From NCBI RefSeq assembly GCF_008806955.1, contig NZ_CP031727.1, positions 1,550,001 through 1,614,000 of the forward strand: DNA of 64,000 bases, written 5' to 3'. Position 1 is the stretch's first letter. Every line of letters starts with the position of its first letter. Source of the DNA: Cellvibrio sp. KY-YJ-3. GTDB taxonomy: Bacteria > Pseudomonadota > Gammaproteobacteria > Pseudomonadales > Cellvibrionaceae. The notes under the pieces were generated by a model, which saw only the letters and a program-made list of their open reading frames with translations, was not told the DNA's origin and did no database searches. The translations under genes and the position numbers were made by a program. Below, piece after piece: positions 54,710-64,000 of the stretch.

Positions 54710-54736
54710 AGCCCCTACACCTCAGGGGCTTTTTTG
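54710..54736 (+). terminator. Intrinsic terminator before gltB
   Basis: AGCCCCT (54710-54716) pairs with AGGGGCT (54724-54730), followed by six T. A smaller TACCC/GGGTA hairpin precedes it. Confidence 0.85.
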
Positions 54737-54826
54737 TCTGGGATGCAATTTGGCGCAGCTTTCGCATGAGCTTTGCGCCCTTAATCTTCGTATCCCTTGA
54801 TAGTGATTTTTGTTGAGAATCAGCCT

Positions 54827-60724
<5,898 letters not shown>

Positions 60725-60729
60725 TTTCC

Positions 60730-60797
60730 GTAGGGGCGCTGCTTGCCGCGCCCCTGTTTGACCGCATATATTCGGGCGCAGCAAGCAGCGCCCCTAC
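60730..60797. repeat. Inverted repeat with 24-bp arms between gltD and hemE
   Basis: The arm 60730-60753 (starting GTAGGGGCGCTGCTTGC) is matched by 60774-60797 with one mismatch (C60747 opposite A60780), separated by 20 nt. The mismatch is a G-U pair on minus-strand RNA. It looks like a dispersed GTAGGGGC-type palindromic repeat. Confidence 0.75.
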
Positions 60798-60823
60798 AAC
60801 CCCGCCTTTGCGGGGTTTGTTTT
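60798..60823 (+). terminator. Intrinsic terminator of gltBD
   Basis: AACCCCGC (60798-60805) pairs with GCGGGGTT (60810-60817) around CTTT, followed by TGTTTTA. It directly abuts the inverted repeat. Confidence 0.8.
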
Positions 60824-60862
60824 ATCCAACACATGCAAGGCATTGGGCCTGAGGATAAGAGT

Positions 60863-61930
60863 ATGACCGAACTCAAAAACGACCGCTTCCTGCGCGCCTT
60901 ACTCAAGCAGCCCGTCGATGTGACGCCGGTATGGATGATGCGCCAGGCCGGGCGCTATCTGCCTGAGTACCGCGCCAGCCGCGCCAAAGCGGGCGATTTT
61001 ATGGGGCTGTGCACCAATCCCGAGGCGGCCTGCGAAGTCACCTTGCAGCCGCTGGATCGCTACCCCGGTCTGGATGCCGCCATTCTCTTCTCCGATATCC
61101 TCACCATCCCTGACGCTATGGGTTTAGGCCTGTATTTTGAAACTGGCGAAGGCCCCAAATTCAAGAAAGCCGTGCGCACCGAAGCCGATGTCAACGCGCT
61201 CAAGGTGATCAACCCGGAGCAGGATCTACCCTATGTGGTCAATGCGGTGAAAACTATTCGCCGCGAGTTGAATGGCCGCGTGCCGCTTATCGGTTTCTCC
61301 GGCAGCCCCTGGACGCTGGCGACTTATATGATCGAAGGTGGCTCAAGCCGCGATTTCCGTCGCGCCAAAGAAATGCTCTACAACCAGCCGCAGGTGATGC
61401 ACCAGTTGTTGGATGTATTGGCCGACTCGGTGATTGTTTACCTCAATGCCCAAATTTTGGCGGGGGCGCAGGCGGTGCAGGTTTTTGATACTTGGGGCGG
61501 CGCGCTGTCACATGCTGCCTATCAGGAGTTTTCCCTCAAATACATGCACAAAATCGTCAATGGTTTGATCCGTGAGCACGAAGGCCGGCAGGTACCGGTC
61601 ATCCTCTTCACCAAAGGTGGTGGCCAGTGGCTGGAAGCTATGGCGGCGACCGGTGCTACCGCGTTGGGCTTGGATTGGACCACCGATATAGCCACCGCGC
61701 GCGCGCGCGTTGGCAGTAAAGTCGCGCTGCAGGGCAATATGGACCCGACAATTTTGTACGCCTCACCGGAGCGGATTCGCGCTGAGGTTGGCACTATTCT
61801 CGCGGCTTACGGCAGTGGCTCAGGTCACGTATTCAACCTGGGGCACGGCATTACCCCGGAAGTAGATCCGGCGCACGCTGGCGCGTTTATCAACGCAGTT
61901 CACGATTTATCTGCTAGCTATCACGCATAA
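60863..61930 (+). CDS. hemE: Uroporphyrinogen decarboxylase
   Basis: HemE decarboxylates uroporphyrinogen III to coproporphyrinogen III in heme synthesis. The 355-residue protein has the N-terminal signature [14 protein letters not shown], the catalytic Asp region in [15 protein letters not shown], and [17 protein letters not shown]. The ATG at 60863 with GAGGATAAG upstream gives the usual [14 protein letters not shown] start; the frame is open to 60743 across the repeat and terminator, which rules out that start. Confidence 0.98.
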   Translation: MTELKNDRFLRALLKQPVDVTPVWMMRQAGRYLPEYRASRAKAGDFMGLCTNPEAACEVTLQPLDRYPGLDAAILFSDILTIPDAMGLGLYFETGEGPKFKKAVRTEADVNALKVINPEQDLPYVVNAVKTIRRELNGRVPLIGFSGSPWTLATYMIEGGSSRDFRRAKEMLYNQPQVMHQLLDVLADSVIVYLNAQILAGAQAVQVFDTWGGALSHAAYQEFSLKYMHKIVNGLIREHEGRQVPVILFTKGGGQWLEAMAATGATALGLDWTTDIATARARVGSKVALQGNMDPTILYASPERIRAEVGTILAAYGSGSGHVFNLGHGITPEVDPAHAGAFINAVHDLSASYHA

Positions 61931-62151
61931 TTTTGTAGTCATTTGTCGCCTGTCAGCATCTTTTAGCCGCCATTGGGCTATGGGTGCTGGTGCGGCGTGA
62001 TTATCTTCATTACACTCGACGCAACATCTGGTTTTTTAGGAAGATTTACTCCCCCCGGAATCCTGAGATCACTGGCAGCTCTGTCGTAGTTGGCCGGTAT
62101 CCCCGATTTAATAAGGCTGATAACACCATTGGGTGATATGGAGAGCAAGGC

Positions 62152-63519
62152 GTGGCAATTAAACAGGTTAAAGTTGATGTCAACGAATTAACCATCGGTA
62201 TGTATATATCCGGTCTGGATCGCCCCTGGTCGCAGACACCCTTTCCTTTGCAGGGTTTTTACCTGCGCGATCTGGGAGAGATCAATCAACTTAAAGCCCT
62301 CTGCAATTATGTCTACATCGATGTGGAGAAGGGCCGCGGCCCCATCTCTGCCAACCTGAAAACTATTGCAGCACCCACCAAAAAAACCACGACTCGCGAG
62401 CGGGTTAACAGTTTCACCGAGACTTTGGCGCCGCTGAAAATCCAGCGCGGCTTATACCGCGAGGTGACGCCGCTGCAACGCGAAGTAAAGCAAGCGCGTC
62501 AGTTGCACCAAAAAGTTTACGGTGCAGTGGTGGAGGTGATGGAGCAGCTTGAAAAAAACCAGTTTGATGATTTGTCGCTCGGCGAGACCAAGCGTGTCGC
62601 GAGCGAAATGGTCGATAGTGTAGTGCGCAACCCTGACGCCTTTACTTGGTTGTCGCGGGTGCAGGAAAAAGACGAATACACTTACAGCCATGCGGTGCGC
62701 TCCTCGGTGTGGGCGATTTTATTTGGCCGTCATATCGGCCTGCCCAAACGCGATCTGGATGTACTGGCAATGGGGGTGTTGCTGAAAGATGTGGGCAAGG
62801 TAATGCTCGATGCCAGCCTGATTACCAGCCTCAATCGCTCGGCCGAAGAAGAAGCGCTCTATGAGAGCTTCGTGGAAATTGGCTGTGAAATTTTGCGTAA
62901 AACCCAAGGGGTTGAGCCACGTGTGATCGCCGTGGTTAAGACCCATTGCGAACGCCTGAACGGCAGCGGCTTCCCGCATGGCTTGTCGGGCGACAAGATC
63001 CCCCTCATGGGCAAAATTGCTGGCATAGTGACTTATTACGATCATGTCACTAACCCGCGCGGCTCGCGCGACCCTATAGCGCCCTCCAAGGCCGTCGCCA
63101 AGTTGTACGAGTTACGCAACATCCAGTTCCAGGAAGAGTTGGTAGTCGAATTTATCCGAGCCATTGGTCTCTACCCGACCGGCACTTTAGTCGAGTTGAG
63201 TACCGGTGAAGTGGCCGTTGTTGTGGAGCAAAACTTTGAGCGCCGGCTGAAACCCAAGGTTATTGTGGTATTGGATACACTCAAGCAGCCGCTCAATGAA
63301 TATCTGTTGCTGGATTTGTCGGAGGACGATAAACGCAAACAGGAGCTTATTGATTCCGGCAAAAAGAATCGCCATGAGATTGAAAAGATTGAAATCGCCC
63401 GCGATCTTGAGCCGGGCAGCTATGACGTGGATATCGCAGGCATTCGCGATCACTATTTAATGCGCACCGAAAAGAAAGGTTTGATGGCATTGCTCAGCCG
63501 CCTGACCACGCGCAGCTAA
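62152..63519 (+). CDS. DUF3391 and degenerate HD-GYP domain protein
   Basis: The 455-residue cytoplasmic protein has a DUF3391 N-terminal region (about 1-120) and an HD-GYP-like domain (about 160-340). Key residues are altered: the HD pair is K212-D213 (LLKDVGK in place of LLHDIGK), the HHE motif is THCE (264-267), and the GYP motif is GFP (273-275) after NG in place of DG. H180 is kept. It is therefore unlikely to hydrolyse c-di-GMP and may bind it or act as a scaffold. The start is GTG at 62152 with GGAGAG upstream. A strong terminator follows. Confidence 0.9.
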   Translation: MAIKQVKVDVNELTIGMYISGLDRPWSQTPFPLQGFYLRDLGEINQLKALCNYVYIDVEKGRGPISANLKTIAAPTKKTTTRERVNSFTETLAPLKIQRGLYREVTPLQREVKQARQLHQKVYGAVVEVMEQLEKNQFDDLSLGETKRVASEMVDSVVRNPDAFTWLSRVQEKDEYTYSHAVRSSVWAILFGRHIGLPKRDLDVLAMGVLLKDVGKVMLDASLITSLNRSAEEEALYESFVEIGCEILRKTQGVEPRVIAVVKTHCERLNGSGFPHGLSGDKIPLMGKIAGIVTYYDHVTNPRGSRDPIAPSKAVAKLYELRNIQFQEELVVEFIRAIGLYPTGTLVELSTGEVAVVVEQNFERRLKPKVIVVLDTLKQPLNEYLLLDLSEDDKRKQELIDSGKKNRHEIEKIEIARDLEPGSYDVDIAGIRDHYLMRTEKKGLMALLSRLTTRS

Positions 63520-63550
63520 AGCCAAACAGTTGAATTGTTAAGTTTTAGTA

Positions 63551-63582
63551 AAAAAACCGCATTCAATGAATGCGGTTTTTTT
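63551..63582. terminator. Bidirectional terminator after the HD-GYP gene
   Basis: A 14-bp perfect stem (63551-63564 with 63568-63581) with A-run and T-run ends closes a 3-nt loop. Confidence 0.92.
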
Positions 63583-63683
63583 ATAGCTAGGTAGAATGGC
63601 CCGCCCGCTGAGCGGGGTGTTTGCTGCGGTGTAAGTGCCGGGACAGTAAATGAATACACGCGAATTAATCAGAGAGAAATAGC

Positions 63684-64000
63684 ATGTTTGAATGGTTGGC
63701 AAGTCCCGAAGCCTGGGTTGCATTGGCAACATTAACGGCGTTGGAAATTGTTCTGGGGATCGACAATATTATTTTCATCTCCATTCTGGTGGGCCGCCTG
63801 CCCGAGCATCAGCGCAAGTTTGCGCGCAATGTGGGTTTGGGCCTGGCGATGATCACTCGTTTGGCGCTGCTTTTCTCCCTTGCGTGGGTGATGGGCTTGG
63901 TTGACCCGCTGTTCAGTGTTTTAGGCCAGGAGATTTCCGGACGCGACATTATTTTGATTGGCGGTGGCTTGTTCCTGATTGCCAAGGCGACCCATGAGAT
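63684..64000 (+). CDS. TerC/YoaE family integral membrane protein (cut by window end)
   Basis: The visible 105 residues start MFEWLASPEAWVALATLTALEIVLGIDNIIF-like, the hallmark of TerC proteins (EIVLGIDN with the conserved acidic residues), followed by further membrane helices (ITRLALLFSLAWVMGL). TerC-family proteins are implicated in metal export, including manganese. AGAGAG lies upstream of the ATG. The 3' end is outside the window. Confidence 0.93.
   Translation, partial: MFEWLASPEAWVALATLTALEIVLGIDNIIFISILVGRLPEHQRKFARNVGLGLAMITRLALLFSLAWVMGLVDPLFSVLGQEISGRDIILIGGGLFLIAKATHE

Noticed and set aside
60743-60862. N-terminal extension of hemE across the repeat and terminator
   Set aside because: The coding would run through a palindromic repeat and a terminator; the ATG at 60863 matches the family start.
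61931-62151. Intergenic region between hemE and the HD-GYP gene
   Set aside because: I looked for a small RNA, riboswitch or terminator and saw none I could support.

Overview
The window is a contiguous piece of a gammaproteobacterial chromosome, most likely Cellvibrio or a close relative (Cellvibrionaceae). This rests on the order and type of housekeeping genes (rpsO-pnp, tex, gltBD, hemE), many secreted proteins and lipoproteins, a poly-serine tail of the kind common in Cellvibrio and Saccharophagus exoproteins, a sialate O-acetylesterase-type enzyme, a tryptophan halogenase and a PEP-CTERM protein. This is inference from gene content; no 16S gene is present. I saw no tRNA, rRNA, CRISPR array, insertion sequence or prophage.

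Region by region. 1-4 kb: end of rpsO, pnp and an AT-rich membrane protein. 4-9.4 kb: a Crp/Fnr-type regulator, then an ECF sigma factor/ChrR anti-sigma pair divergent from a large duplicated DUF4397 lipoprotein; both sides of the shared intergenic region carry a TGATC-N16-CGTA promoter-like element. 9.5-16.7 kb: a tight seven-gene operon (TraB/GumN protein, ABC ATPase, permease, YtrA-type GntR repressor, TAP-like hydrolase lipoprotein, NatA-like ATPase, NatB-like permease) preceded by two adjacent inverted repeats. 16.8-20.4 kb: a 1193-residue protein of unknown function. 20.6-24.8 kb: GST, SnoaL-like protein, small unknowns, a TauE exporter and a double beta-barrel protein. 24.9-34.7 kb: Tex, a DUF2807 protein with a G8 tract that breaks its best start, a PAS-GAF-GGDEF cyclase, a secreted unknown, a pitrilysin-type protease and DUF3144. 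34.9-40.3 kb: sialate O-acetylesterase, a PP_4765-type flavoprotein, a glycosyltransferase and a ParDE toxin-antitoxin pair. 40.4-44.5 kb: secreted unknowns and a fused compact SecDF. 44.8-48.7 kb (minus strand): PA14 protein, PMT-type mannosyltransferase, ThuA-like protein and PEP-CTERM protein, a plausible cell-surface cassette. 48.9-54.6 kb: a CPA2 antiporter divergent from an OxyR-like regulator that is translationally coupled to a flavin-dependent halogenase, then FlgT and a lipoprotein. 54.8-64 kb: gltBD, hemE, a degenerate HD-GYP protein and the start of a TerC-family gene.

The strongest leads for something undescribed are the ECF/ChrR-DUF4397 unit with paired promoters, the 1193-residue orphan protein, the structured inverted repeat at 36919-37032 whose mismatches all become G-U pairs on one strand, and the frameshifted DUF2807 signal peptide. 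Several starts were moved from the longest open frame to internal codons with a good ribosome binding site; these are noted per gene.
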